Shown here: in pieces, positions 7,720 through 15,670 of the stretch
How positions within the stretch are numbered: the stretch's first letter is position 1
How the letters are laid out: each line of letters starts with the position of its first letter
Notes under the pieces: model-generated
Told to the model about the DNA's origin: nothing
Database searches by the model: none
What the model saw: only the letters and a program-made list of their open reading frames with translations
Position numbers and translations under genes: made by a program
Source: Planotetraspora thailandica
GTDB taxonomy: Bacteria > Actinomycetota > Actinomycetes > Streptosporangiales > Streptosporangiaceae
Direction: 5' to 3'
DNA length: 64,000 nucleotides
NCBI RefSeq assembly: GCF_016863335.1
Contig: NZ_BOOR01000004.1
Coordinates: 124,001 to 188,000 of the forward strand

Positions 7720-8280
7720 TCAGGCCAGCGCTGCCATGACCTCGGCGGTCGTGCTGACAGTTGCGATACGCGGGAAGATGTAGTCGAAGGCGAACTCATG
7801 GGCGTGCGCGTCGAGTGCGGTGACCGCGTCCTCAGGCAAGATCACGTTGAAGCCGAACTCGTCGGCGAAGCGCGCGGTCTGCTCGACGCCGAAGTTCGTG
7901 GCGATCCCGGTGATGATCAGGGTGTCGACGGCGTGCTTGCGCAACGCCTCTTCAAGCCCGGTGTTGTGGAATGCACCCCAGGTGCCCTTCACGATCTCCA
8001 GGTCGCCGAGTACCCCTTCCACCAGTTCGCTGCCCGGTGGCTGCTCCACAACGCCTGGCCGCTCGACTCGCACGGCGACGACGAGACCGCCGGCCTTTCG
8101 CACCGCGTCGGCGAGTGCGAGGGAGCGGGTGACCACGGCAGGTCCGGAATGTGGTGCCGTGGGCTGCTCGACGATGCGCGTCATCAGGTCGATAAGGACT
8201 AATGCGGTACGGCGGGGATCCAGTTTGTCCATGATCGGCATGGTAGCGATCGGCGAGCTCGCGGGCCTTTTACTCGTCAC
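7720..8280 (-). CDS. isochorismatase-family hydrolase, YecD-like
   Basis: The 186-residue cysteine-hydrolase fold protein has the catalytic-type Asp in ALVLIDLMTRI and Lys in VKGTWGAF. At the usual nucleophile position the sequence is TNFGVEQTARFA, with Gly instead of Cys. E. coli YecD and true isochorismatases such as EntB also lack this Cys, so amidase activity is unlikely and another hydrolysis is expected. The C-terminus (YIFPRIATVSTTAEVMAAL) matches the YecD pattern. The start is uncertain: GTG 8280 has AGGA five bases upstream, while ATG 8241 and ATG 8232 lack sites. It diverges from the CopD-like gene, with an iron box between. Confidence 0.85.
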   Translation of the reverse strand: MTSKRPASSPIATMPIMDKLDPRRTALVLIDLMTRIVEQPTAPHSGPAVVTRSLALADAVRKAGGLVVAVRVERPGVVEQPPGSELVEGVLGDLEIVKGTWGAFHNTGLEEALRKHAVDTLIITGIATNFGVEQTARFADEFGFNVILPEDAVTALDAHAHEFAFDYIFPRIATVSTTAEVMAALA

Positions 8281-8313
8281 ACCCTTCCTGTCCCACGCGT
8301 ATTGCCAAACAAC

Positions 8314-8332
8314 TTAGGCATGGCTAACCTAA
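8314..8332. promoter_or_regulatory. IdeR/DtxR-type iron box
   Basis: The 19 bp TTAGGCATGGCTAACCTAA matches 15 of 19 positions of the IdeR/DtxR/DmdR consensus (TTAGGTTAGSCTAACCTAA), with a perfect CTAACCTAA half. It lies 41 bp before the CopD-like start and 33 bp before the divergent hydrolase start. In actinobacteria this box binds the Fe(II)-loaded repressor. Confidence 0.7.
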
Positions 8333-8372
8333 CGTCCGAATTCCCCGCGCCCGCCCCTGAAAGTGATCATCC

Positions 8373-9605
8373 ATGCCTCTATCTGGTGATTTGTCCGCAT
8401 TGCTCCCTGCGGCCCCGCCCCCCTCAACGCCGCTTGGCCCGTTCGCGGACAGTGCGGTGGCGTGGGCCACCTGGGTGACCTTGATGGGGTTCGTCGGTGT
8501 CACCGCCCTGGCCCTGGTGACCGCGGGGCCGGCGGCCCGTCGGATCGGCGCCGGCACCCTCGCGGCAGTGACCGCCCGGCTCGCGCGCGCGGCGGTCGTC
8601 TTGGGCGTCCTGGCCGTACCCGCAGTGCTCACCGACCTCGCCCACTCCGGAGACGGCGGCGGCTACGACTACCGCGCGGCCTGGAGCTCCCTGTACGACG
8701 GCAGCAATGCCGGTCGGCTGTCGGGGCTCGAGGTGACCCTCATCCTGGTCGGAGCCGCCTTGGCCGCCCCGCTGGCCTTCCGCAAGGCAGCGTCCGGGCC
8801 GGCGAGGCGGTGGCTGCTCGCGGCCGGGCTCGGCGCGGGAGCGATCGCGCTGGGCACCACCAAGTTCCCCGACGAGGTGCCCGACGACTGGGGCCGCACC
8901 ACCGTCGAGACCGTCGTGTGGATGCTGCACCTGCTCGGTGGCGCCGTCTGGTTGGGCGGTCTGGCCGGCCTGGCACTGCTCGCCGTCCCCGGCGCGATCG
9001 CCGCCGCCGACCGAGGCGCCTTCTGGTCACCGGCGATCCGCCGCTTCTCCGCCGCCGCCATGAGCTGCGTCGCCGCCATCGCCCTGTCCGGGCTGTTCCT
9101 TTACTGGGAGCATGTCGACGGCCCCTCACAACTGCTCACCACCATGTACGGACGCGTACTGGGGGTGAAGATCCTCATTTTCGGCACGCTGCTGCTACTC
9201 GGCGCCTTCAACCAGTTCTGGCTCCATCCGCGGGTCGACGCACTGCGAGCCGCCGGCGATCAGCGCCCCCTGCACACCCTCCTGGTACGGAGGTTCCCGG
9301 TTCTGATCACCATCGAGACGTTGCTGGGGATGACAGTGCTGTTCGTCGCACCCTTCCTCCACGGCTCCGCCCGCAACCAGGCCTTCCAAGCCGACGTCGC
9401 GCAGCACTCCGCCGTGCCCCTCAGCGATCTGCCCAAGCTTCCCGCCAAGGAGGTCAGCACCTCCACCTGGGTCTTCGGCACCGCCGAGACCATCGCCGTC
9501 ATCGCGGTGATGATCGCGGGTTACTGGCTCTCCGGGCTGCTCGCCCGCCGCCGTGCCGCCGCTGCCGTTCCGGCGGCCGACGCCGGAGACCTCGTACAGG
9601 TGTGA
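8373..9605 (+). CDS. CopD-like multi-pass membrane protein
   Basis: The 410-residue protein has about eight or nine hydrophobic segments and the CopD pattern: a His in a membrane helix (VVWMLHLLGGAVWLGGLAGLAL) and FNQFWLHPRVDALR after a later helix. The last segment (TIAVIAVMIAGYWLSGLLARR) is followed by a basic tail. CopD proteins take up copper across the membrane; several actinobacterial CopD-domain proteins are of unproven substrate. No CopC partner adjoins it, unlike the CopC-CopD fusion at 33733-35532. The iron box upstream suggests expression under iron limitation, unusual for a copper importer. Confidence 0.82.
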   Translation: MPLSGDLSALLPAAPPPSTPLGPFADSAVAWATWVTLMGFVGVTALALVTAGPAARRIGAGTLAAVTARLARAAVVLGVLAVPAVLTDLAHSGDGGGYDYRAAWSSLYDGSNAGRLSGLEVTLILVGAALAAPLAFRKAASGPARRWLLAAGLGAGAIALGTTKFPDEVPDDWGRTTVETVVWMLHLLGGAVWLGGLAGLALLAVPGAIAAADRGAFWSPAIRRFSAAAMSCVAAIALSGLFLYWEHVDGPSQLLTTMYGRVLGVKILIFGTLLLLGAFNQFWLHPRVDALRAAGDQRPLHTLLVRRFPVLITIETLLGMTVLFVAPFLHGSARNQAFQADVAQHSAVPLSDLPKLPAKEVSTSTWVFGTAETIAVIAVMIAGYWLSGLLARRRAAAAVPAADAGDLVQV

Positions 9606-9651
9606 CCTCCGCCAACCGGCCGGACAGCAGGCCGGGCCCAGCGCAGTGAGA

Positions 9652-9685
9652 AAAGCGCGCCCGGGAGACCTCCCGGGCGCGCTTT
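9652..9685. terminator. strong bidirectional hairpin terminator
   Basis: A perfect 15-16 bp stem, AAAGCGCGCCCGGGAG paired with CTCCCGGGCGCGCTTT, around a tiny loop. It lies between the convergent CopD-like and CHAP genes, with an A-run on the left and a T-run on the right, so it can stop transcription from both sides. Confidence 0.85.
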
Positions 9686-9711
9686 CGTCGTTGTCGTACG
9701 GCTTCGCCTGA

Positions 9712-10386
9712 TCAGGCGGGGTCGCTCGCCGTGTAGTAGGGGTAGCCGTATCCGGCCACCTGCCACGTGGGCCGGGTCCGGATCGCGACCTCTCCGGAGA
9801 GGGTGTTGCCTTCGACCGTCTGAATCGTGCCGTTGCCGTTGTCCTTGATCACGAAGCCGACGTGGTCGATCGAGTCAATGCTCTTGCCGCCGTTCAAGGC
9901 GAAGAACACCACGGCGCCCGGCTTGGGGGCGCTGCCCCAGCGGTTGTTCTGCGCGAACCACCGGGCGTGCGCGACGGTGTAGGCGTCCGAGCCCAGGACG
10001 GGCCGGATGCCGAGCTTGTTGCCGACCCAGGAGACGAACATGTCGCACCAGGCGGCGTTGGCGTAGGCGGACACGTTGCCGCCGTCACGGGCGACCGTCT
10101 CCTGGGCGCGAGGAGAGGACATGTACCACGCCTGGAACTTGGTGCCTCCGCCGTAGGAGTTCTCGTGGATGCCGACCTGGCTTTCCGCCAGCTTCAGCAG
10201 CTGGGAGGGGCTGACCTTGGGCAGGCCCGCCGCTTCCTTGGAGAGGGGGGTGACATCCGAGTTGCCGGCTACGGCCTGTCCGTCACCCTGGGTCTGCGCG
10301 AAGGCCGCGACCGGCCCGGCGGCGACCGCCGAGACGAGAGTGCCGCCGGCCAGCGCGACACGGATACAGCTCTTGAGGGCTCGCAT
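9712..10386 (-). CDS. secreted CHAP-domain peptidoglycan hydrolase
   Basis: The 224-residue protein starts with a Sec signal peptide (basic start, hydrophobic core, cleavage near AAFAQT). It then has a linker and a CHAP/NlpC-like domain with the catalytic Cys in ANAAWCDMFVSWVG and the His in SIDHVGFVI. Such enzymes cut peptide or amide bonds of peptidoglycan during growth, division or germination. The long upstream leader carries a c-di-AMP riboswitch, a frequent control of cell-wall hydrolases in actinobacteria, where ligand binding turns expression off. A strong terminator lies just after the stop. Confidence 0.9.
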   Translation of the reverse strand: MRALKSCIRVALAGGTLVSAVAAGPVAAFAQTQGDGQAVAGNSDVTPLSKEAAGLPKVSPSQLLKLAESQVGIHENSYGGGTKFQAWYMSSPRAQETVARDGGNVSAYANAAWCDMFVSWVGNKLGIRPVLGSDAYTVAHARWFAQNNRWGSAPKPGAVVFFALNGGKSIDSIDHVGFVIKDNGNGTIQTVEGNTLSGEVAIRTRPTWQVAGYGYPYYTASDPA

Positions 10387-10397
10387 GTTGGGGTCTA

Positions 10398-10570
10398 CTC
10401 CCTTACTTCCAGGCCGCCTACCGGGTTAGCTGACGGGTTCGGGCTGGAAGGCGCCCTACGGCACGTGCTGTGCCGATTCACCCCGAGAGAGAGGTGGGTC
10501 CCCGGCTCCGCGTCGGCGCGGACTCGGCGGTGGCGACCTCCCTGGAGGAGAGGCCGTCGGTCCGAAACGG
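10398..10570 (-). promoter_or_regulatory. c-di-AMP riboswitch (ydaO/yuaA class) in CHAP gene leader
   Basis: On the minus strand the leader contains the conserved riboswitch blocks CGGGGTGAATC (around 10475-10485) and CAGCTAACCCGGTAGGCG (around 10415-10432), separated by paired segments. The last block ends about 30 bases before the ATG at 10386, and the sequence AGTAAGGGAG then supplies the ribosome-binding region. These blocks are diagnostic of the actinobacterial ydaO type, which senses cyclic di-AMP and controls cell-wall enzymes. The exact 5' limit of the P1 stem was not resolved by eye. Confidence 0.88.
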
Positions 10571-10623
10571 GCAAACCTGATTTTTCCTAAAGAAACGGAC
10601 AGGTATGCCTTGAGTTGTCTAAA

Positions 10624-10651
10624 AGGTAATAGACGCATCCATACCGGTCAA
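10624..10651 (-). promoter_or_regulatory. possible promoter of the riboswitch-CHAP transcript
   Basis: On the minus strand TTGACC and TTACCT are 16 bp apart. Transcription would start near 10616, giving a leader of about 230 nt, the length needed to hold the riboswitch. The rest of 10652-10867 shows no gene on either strand. Confidence 0.35.
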
Positions 10652-10867
10652 GTAAGGGCAAGTCAGATTTTACCTGTCAGGAGTTGGGTAAACGCCCGGA
10701 CGATCGGACGTGGCAGATCGTTCGCCGCCTCCACAGGGCAAGGGGAATCGGGTAAAGCGCCGAAGCGATCGCCACTGAGCAGGCCCGCGTTTTACGGTTT
10801 TCCGCCATCGAAGTCGGAGGTTCGCCACCATGGTGGCCACCCGGCGGCGTGCCTAGCGTTGACCGGC

Positions 10868-10974
10868 GTGATCAGTCTCAACGGATTGTGCAAACGCTAC
10901 GGGGACCGGACAGCCCGGAAGGCGGCCCCACCAAGATCGCGGCGACACTGTCGAAGGAGGTGCCATGCGGTTGA
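10868..10974 (+). pseudogene. deletion scar joining ABC ATPase start to histidine kinase end
   Basis: From GTG 10868 the first 16 codons read VISLNGLCKRYGDRTA, the typical opening of an ABC transporter ATPase. In a different frame, codons from about 10909 to the TGA at 10972-10974 read DSPEGGPTKIAATLSKEVPCG, the typical last residues of a LuxR-partner sensor kinase. The kinase stop overlaps the response regulator start (ATGCGGTTGA), as in intact operons. The simplest reading is loss of the rest of the ATPase gene, the permease and most of the kinase in one deletion. The shared bases ACAGCC at the joint could be microhomology. Confidence 0.65.
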
Positions 10975-11609
10975 TCCTCGCCGACGACTCGGTGCTGCTC
11001 CGCGAGGGCCTGATCCGGCTGCTCGCCGACGCAGGACACGAGGTCGTAGCCGCCGTCGGCGACGCGCCGGCGCTGCTCGACGCCGTCGCCGTGCACCGGC
11101 CCGACGTGGCGGTCGTCGACGTGCGCATGCCGCCGACCCACACCGACGAAGGGGTGCGGGCGGCACTGGAGATCCGCGAACGCCGGCCGGACGTCGGTGT
11201 GCTCGTGTTGTCGCAGTACGTGGAGAAGACGTACGCGGCCACGCTCCTGGCGGGCACCGCCGGAGGGCTGGGTTACCTGCTCAAGGACCGGGTCTCCGAA
11301 GTCTCCGACTTCCTGGACTCCCTTACGCGGGTAAATGCGGGCGAGACGGTCATCGACCCCGAGGTCGTCCGCCAACTGCTCGCCCGCACCACCCACGCCG
11401 ACCCGCTGAGCAGGCTGAGCCCACGCGAGACGGAGGTGCTGAGACACCTCGCGCAGGGCTACGTCAACGCGGCGATCGCAGAACGCCTGCACGTGTCGCT
11501 CAGCACCGTCGAAAAGCACGTCAACGCCATCATGGACAAGTTCGACCTGCCACGTGATCCCAGCTACAGCCGTAGGGTGCTCGCCATCCTGCGCTATCTC
11601 GACGGCTGA
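10965..11609 (+). CDS. NarL/LuxR-family response regulator (orphaned)
   Basis: The 214-residue protein has a receiver domain with the acidic pair ADDS, phospho-acceptor Asp in VAVVDVRMP and Lys in YLLKDRV. A LuxR HTH follows (LSPRETEVLRHLAQGYVNAAIAERLHVSLSTVEKHVNAIM). A strong AAGGAGG site precedes the ATG. Its cognate kinase appears to have been deleted (remnant just upstream), so phosphorylation would need another kinase, or the gene may be functionally idle. It normally regulates an ABC transporter operon, whose first codons remain. The convergent serine hydrolase begins 7 bp after the stop. Confidence 0.93.
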   Translation: MRLILADDSVLLREGLIRLLADAGHEVVAAVGDAPALLDAVAVHRPDVAVVDVRMPPTHTDEGVRAALEIRERRPDVGVLVLSQYVEKTYAATLLAGTAGGLGYLLKDRVSEVSDFLDSLTRVNAGETVIDPEVVRQLLARTTHADPLSRLSPRETEVLRHLAQGYVNAAIAERLHVSLSTVEKHVNAIMDKFDLPRDPSYSRRVLAILRYLDG

Positions 11610-11616
11610 GGTCCCG

Positions 11617-12969
11617 TCAGCGCCAGCCCTGCGGGTCGACGCCTCCCGGCACCGGAGCGGCCGCGTCGTACGGCTCCCGCGTGAAGATGAACGTGTTGAG
11701 GTCGAGATGCACCCCGCCGTCGGAGCGGACCACCTGGAGCGTCTCCCCCGCGTAATAGCCGTCGAGGCCGATCCAGGTGCCGTCGGCCTGGGCGGCGAAT
11801 CGGGAGGCCCGGCCCTGGGAGCCCATCGGGGTGAGCGCGAGACCGCGCTTCGGCAGCACCCGGCAGGCGTAGGCGGTCGGACCCCAGTACCACGGCCCGG
11901 CCAGCTCGAGGAGATCGTCGTCGACGGGAGCCGGTGTCCATTCGGCGGGCAGCGGCGGCTCATGCTCGGCGAGGATGTCGAGCAGATCGGTGAGCAGGTC
12001 GGCGCGCACCCCCGCGGTCGTGTTCGCCATGAACAGCACGCCGACGCCGTCCGACGGGTCGGCCCACACCGTCGCCAGGAACCCGGGCATCGACCCGGTG
12101 TGCCCGGCGAGCCTGCGGGCCCGGGCGCGCCCGCTGTGCCGCGCGAGCTGGAACCCGAGGCCGTATCCCCGAGACCAGGTGTCGCCGTCCTCGACCGTGG
12201 CCGGTTCGCGCATCTCCGCGACGGTCTCCGGCCGCAGCACGCCGCCGGTGTCGCCACCGACGAACGCCGCCCATCGGGCGAGATCGGCGGCCGTCGACCA
12301 CAGCTGGCCGGCCGCGGCCATCGCCCCGTGGTCGTTCTCCGGCTCGGGCAGCAGCACGTCGGCCCAGGGGTGCACGGCATACCCGGTCGCGTGGGGGGCG
12401 CGGGGCCGCGGCGTCGTCTCCAGCATGCCGAGAGGCTGGAGGACCTCCTCGCGAAGGGCGTGCTCCCAGGGGACCGAGCGCTTGCGGGCGACCACCTCGC
12501 CGAGCAGCGCGAATCCCACATTCGAGTAGTGGTAACGGCGGCCCGGGCGGTGCCTTGCCGACTCCGGTCCCATTGCGTCGATCAACGCGGTCGCCGGGAC
12601 GCCGGGCGTGCGCTCCCACCACTGGCCGGGCGGCTCGGCCGTCAATCCCGAGGTGTGCGACAGGAGCTGAGCGATCGTCACGTCGCCGATCGGGGTGCCG
12701 GGAAGGTGCTTGTCCAGCGGGTCGAGCAGATCGAGCCGGCCCTCGTCGCGCAGGCGCATCACCAGCACGGCGATCATGCTCTTGGTGATCGACCCGATGC
12801 GGTACTGCGTGTGCTCCCCGGGACGCTCCTCGCCGACCCGGCCCCGGCCGCCGAACCAGACGGTCTCGCCGTCCCGGACGAGCGCCGCCACCACGGACGG
12901 CACGCGGGAACCCGCCTGCTCCTCCGCCAGCCTCCGCAGCAACGCCCGCGCCGTAGCCTCAAGAACCAT
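11617..12969 (-). CDS. serine hydrolase, beta-lactamase/class C family
   Basis: The 450-residue protein has the penicillin-binding fold motifs: SxxK as SITK (near residue 60), YxN as YSN in RRYHYSNVGFALLG, and HTG in AGHTGSMPG. A C-terminal domain of about 110 residues (LAGPWYWGP to the end) resembles the lipocalin-like extension of esterase/D-aminopeptidase relatives. No signal peptide is seen, so it is probably cytoplasmic. Members act as esterases, D-aminopeptidases or beta-lactamases; the substrate is not predictable. It lies downstream of the ECF sigma/DGPF pair on the same strand, about 100 bp after the sigma stop, but operon membership is uncertain. Confidence 0.9.
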   Translation of the reverse strand: MVLEATARALLRRLAEEQAGSRVPSVVAALVRDGETVWFGGRGRVGEERPGEHTQYRIGSITKSMIAVLVMRLRDEGRLDLLDPLDKHLPGTPIGDVTIAQLLSHTSGLTAEPPGQWWERTPGVPATALIDAMGPESARHRPGRRYHYSNVGFALLGEVVARKRSVPWEHALREEVLQPLGMLETTPRPRAPHATGYAVHPWADVLLPEPENDHGAMAAAGQLWSTAADLARWAAFVGGDTGGVLRPETVAEMREPATVEDGDTWSRGYGLGFQLARHSGRARARRLAGHTGSMPGFLATVWADPSDGVGVLFMANTTAGVRADLLTDLLDILAEHEPPLPAEWTPAPVDDDLLELAGPWYWGPTAYACRVLPKRGLALTPMGSQGRASRFAAQADGTWIGLDGYYAGETLQVVRSDGGVHLDLNTFIFTREPYDAAAPVPGGVDPQGWR

Positions 12970-13069
12970 CTTCGTGACCCTCCGTGTCGTGATCGCACCA
13001 GGCTAGCGCCCGCCTGGCCGTACGGCGTGGCCTGCCGTTCCACGACATTCGAGTCCCCGAACCCGGGTC

Positions 13070-14374
13070 TCACCCGGGCTGCTCGATCTCGGCGAGCCTG
13101 CGACGCAGGTGGGCCCGTTCGGGTTCGGTGCAGGCCAGGTCGAGCGCCTCCCGGTAGGCGATCGCGGCCTCCGGCAGCCGGCCGAGCCTGTGCAGCAGGT
13201 CCGCCCGCGTGGCCGGATAGGGGTGGTGGCCGCGCAGTCGCGGCTCTTCCGCCAGGTCGTCGAGCAACGCCAGGCCCGCCTCCGGGCCGTCGCGCATCGC
13301 CACGGCCGCGGCGCGGTTCAGCGCGACGACCGGGGACGGGGTCAGGACGAGCAGCACGTCGTAGAGCGCGACGATCTGCGGCCAGTCGGTGCTCTCGACG
13401 TCCACGGCCTCATCGTGCAGCGCGGAGATCGCGGCCTGCACGCCGTACGGTCCGGGAAGTCCGCCGCTGAGCGCGGCCACGACCAGGCCGCGGCCCTCCT
13501 CGATCATCGCCTGGTCCCACAGGCCGCGATCCTGGTGTTCGAGCAGCACGATCTCCCCCTCTGGGCCGGTGCGGGCCTCGCGCCGCGCGTGGACCAGCAG
13601 CATCAGCCCGAGCAGGCCGGCGACCTCCCGCTCGCCCGGCAGCAGCCGGCGCAGAATCCGCGCCAGCCGGATGGCCTCCTCGGCGAGATCGGGCCGCTGG
13701 AGCCGGGGACCCGAGCTGGCCACGTACCCCTCGGTGAAGATCGAATAGATGACCTGGAGCACGCCAGGCAGCCGCTGCGGCAACTCGTCGGTCCCGGGCA
13801 CGCGAAACGGGATCCGCGCCTCGCGGATCTTCCGCTTGGCCCGCACGATTCGCTGCGCCATCGTCGCCGGCGGGACGAGGAAAGCCCGCGCGACCTCCGG
13901 CGTCGTCAGCCCGGCGAGGCAGCGCAGGGTGAGCGCGCCCCGGTCGTCCGCGGGCAGGGCCGGGTGGGCGCAGGTGAAGAACAGCTGCAACCTCTCGTCG
14001 GGCAGATCGCCGCCCGCGTCCGCGGGAGAGGCGGGATCGGCCCGCTCCGCCTCCACCTGCAAGATCGCGAGCCTGGCCGCGTAGACCTGGTCACGCCGAA
14101 GCCGGTCGACGGCCTTGCGCCGCGCCGTCGTCAGCAGCCAGGCGCCGGGCCTGGCCGGGACCCCGTCGACCGGCCAGTGCACCAGGGCCGCCTCGACCGC
14201 CTCGGAGGCGACTTCCTCGGCCAGGTCGAGGTCGCCGAAACGGCGGACCAGCGAGGCGAGCAGCCGGCCCCGTTCCTCGCGGAACATCGCCTCCACGGAC
14301 GCCTCCACGGATTCGTCCGTGCACCGCTCCGCGGAGTACTGCTCCGCGGAGGACTCGGCGGCTCGCCCCTCCAC
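13070..14374 (-). CDS. ECF sigma factor, ECF42-like, with long C-terminal domain
   Basis: About 434 residues, far longer than a basic ECF sigma factor. Region sigma-2 reads LAEEVASEAVEAALVHWP and RPGAWLLTTARRKAVDRL; region sigma-4 reads LAGLTTPEVARAFLVPPATMAQRIVRAKRKIR. A helical, TPR-like C-terminal domain of about 200 residues (DUF6596 type) follows. ECF42 factors have this domain, lack an anti-sigma factor and are paired with a DGPF/YCII protein, as here. The GTG at 14374 was chosen because GAGGGG lies 9 bases upstream and 13 bases separate it from the previous stop; ATG 14287 is the next option. Confidence 0.9.
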   Translation of the reverse strand: MEGRAAESSAEQYSAERCTDESVEASVEAMFREERGRLLASLVRRFGDLDLAEEVASEAVEAALVHWPVDGVPARPGAWLLTTARRKAVDRLRRDQVYAARLAILQVEAERADPASPADAGGDLPDERLQLFFTCAHPALPADDRGALTLRCLAGLTTPEVARAFLVPPATMAQRIVRAKRKIREARIPFRVPGTDELPQRLPGVLQVIYSIFTEGYVASSGPRLQRPDLAEEAIRLARILRRLLPGEREVAGLLGLMLLVHARREARTGPEGEIVLLEHQDRGLWDQAMIEEGRGLVVAALSGGLPGPYGVQAAISALHDEAVDVESTDWPQIVALYDVLLVLTPSPVVALNRAAAVAMRDGPEAGLALLDDLAEEPRLRGHHPYPATRADLLHRLGRLPEAAIAYREALDLACTEPERAHLRRRLAEIEQPG

Positions 14375-14387
14375 GCCGTCAGCCCCC

Positions 14388-14729
14388 TCAGTCCCCGAAC
14401 TCGTCGACCGGCCGCACCACGACCGCTCCGCCGTCGCGCGAACCGGGGCAGCGGGCCGCCCATTCGAGCGCGACATCGAGGTTCGGCACGTCGATCACGT
14501 AGATGCCGCCGAGCACTTCGCGGGTCTCGGCGAACGGCCCGTCCGTGACGGTCCGCTCCCCGTCCGGGCCGACCTGGACCGTCGTGGCCGTGGTCAGGTC
14601 CTTGAGTGCGTCCCCGGAGACCAGGACGCCCGCCTCCTTCAGCGCCTTGTCGTAGACCACCCAGTCTTCGAAGCTGCACGCGTCGGCCGAGTCTCCCGCT
14701 CCGCTGTAGATCAGCAGCATGTACTTCAT
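14388..14729 (-). CDS. YCII/DGPF-domain protein
   Basis: The 113-residue ferredoxin-like-fold protein starts with MKYMLLIYSG and carries the name-giving DGPFAETREVLGG motif. DGPF proteins are the usual genomic partners and targets of ECF42 sigma factors; their biochemical role is unknown. A GAAGGAG ribosome-binding site precedes the ATG by 8 bases. The sigma factor gene follows after 13 bases, so the two form an operon. No separate promoter for the sigma gene is evident. Confidence 0.92.
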   Translation of the reverse strand: MKYMLLIYSGAGDSADACSFEDWVVYDKALKEAGVLVSGDALKDLTTATTVQVGPDGERTVTDGPFAETREVLGGIYVIDVPNLDVALEWAARCPGSRDGGAVVVRPVDEFGD

Positions 14730-14948
14730 GGTCCGGCTCCTTCGTGTTCGGTCGCGCACCCGTGGCGAGCGCCGCGGGTGCCGTACTCCATGACGACGAA
14801 CGGGAAGCGGCCGGATCGACACGCCCCCGAGGTTTTTCCTCACGGTGCCCGGACGGCCGCCCTGCTGCAACCGGGACGCAAGAGTTACTGCGTCGTACGG
14901 AATGGAATGCGTCGAGGCGTTTCGCATGACGGGTGGCATCCTTGGCCG

Positions 14949-15611
14949 GTGTTCTCACCTGACCATGTAGGCGCTGTGTTCTTCGACGTGGACGGCACCC
15001 TTGTCCCGGGGACGAGTTCGTCGGTCTTCCTGGCCGGCTTTCTCGGCCATCGGGACGAGTTGGCCGAGGCCGAGGACGCCTACGCCTCCGGCACGCTGGA
15101 CAATCGGCAGGTCTCCGAACTGGATGCGGCGGGCTGGGCGGGCGTGTCCGAAGGACAGGTCACCGGCTGGCTCGGCGGGCTTCCCCTGGTGTCGGGCATC
15201 ACGGAAACCGTGGCGTGGTGCCGGCGGAGCGGGCTGGTGCCTGTGCTGGCAACCCTGGCCTGGTTCCCGGTCGGCGGCTACCTGACAGAGCGTTTCGGCT
15301 TCCACTCGTTCAGCGGACCTCGGCTGGAGATCGCCGACGGCCGGTTCACGGGACGTGTCGCCTGCCACTTCGACGAGTACGACAAACGAGACTTCGCCCT
15401 CACCCAGGCGCGAGAGCTGGGGCTGGCCCCCCACTCGTGCGGAGCCGTCGGAGACAGCCGATCCGACCTGCCGCTGTTCGCGTCCGTCGGATTGAGCGTG
15501 GCGTTCAACGCCTCGGCGGGAGCGCGGGCGGTGGCGACAGCCTCGGTGGATGACGACGACCTGCGAAGTGTGCTTCCCGTCTTGAGCCGCTTGGTCACAG
15601 CCGCCCACTGA
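14949..15611 (+). CDS. HAD-superfamily (subclass IB) phosphatase
   Basis: The 220-residue protein has HAD motif I FFDVDGT (nucleophile Asp), a Thr in motif II (PVLATLAWFP), a basic residue region DEYDKRDFAL and motif IV GDSRSDLPLF. This is the phosphoserine-phosphatase-like IB class. Members dephosphorylate small phosphomonoesters in the cytoplasm; the substrate is unknown. GTG 14949 places motif I about 10 residues from the start; ATG 14907 is an in-frame alternative, and neither has a clear ribosome-binding site. It diverges from the DGPF gene, with about 220 bp between. Confidence 0.88.
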   Translation: MFSPDHVGAVFFDVDGTLVPGTSSSVFLAGFLGHRDELAEAEDAYASGTLDNRQVSELDAAGWAGVSEGQVTGWLGGLPLVSGITETVAWCRRSGLVPVLATLAWFPVGGYLTERFGFHSFSGPRLEIADGRFTGRVACHFDEYDKRDFALTQARELGLAPHSCGAVGDSRSDLPLFASVGLSVAFNASAGARAVATASVDDDDLRSVLPVLSRLVTAAH

Positions 15612-15670
15612 GGTTCGCCACGCAGCGGACCGCGAGCTTGCCGGCCCGACTTCCTGAGCGATTCAATAAT

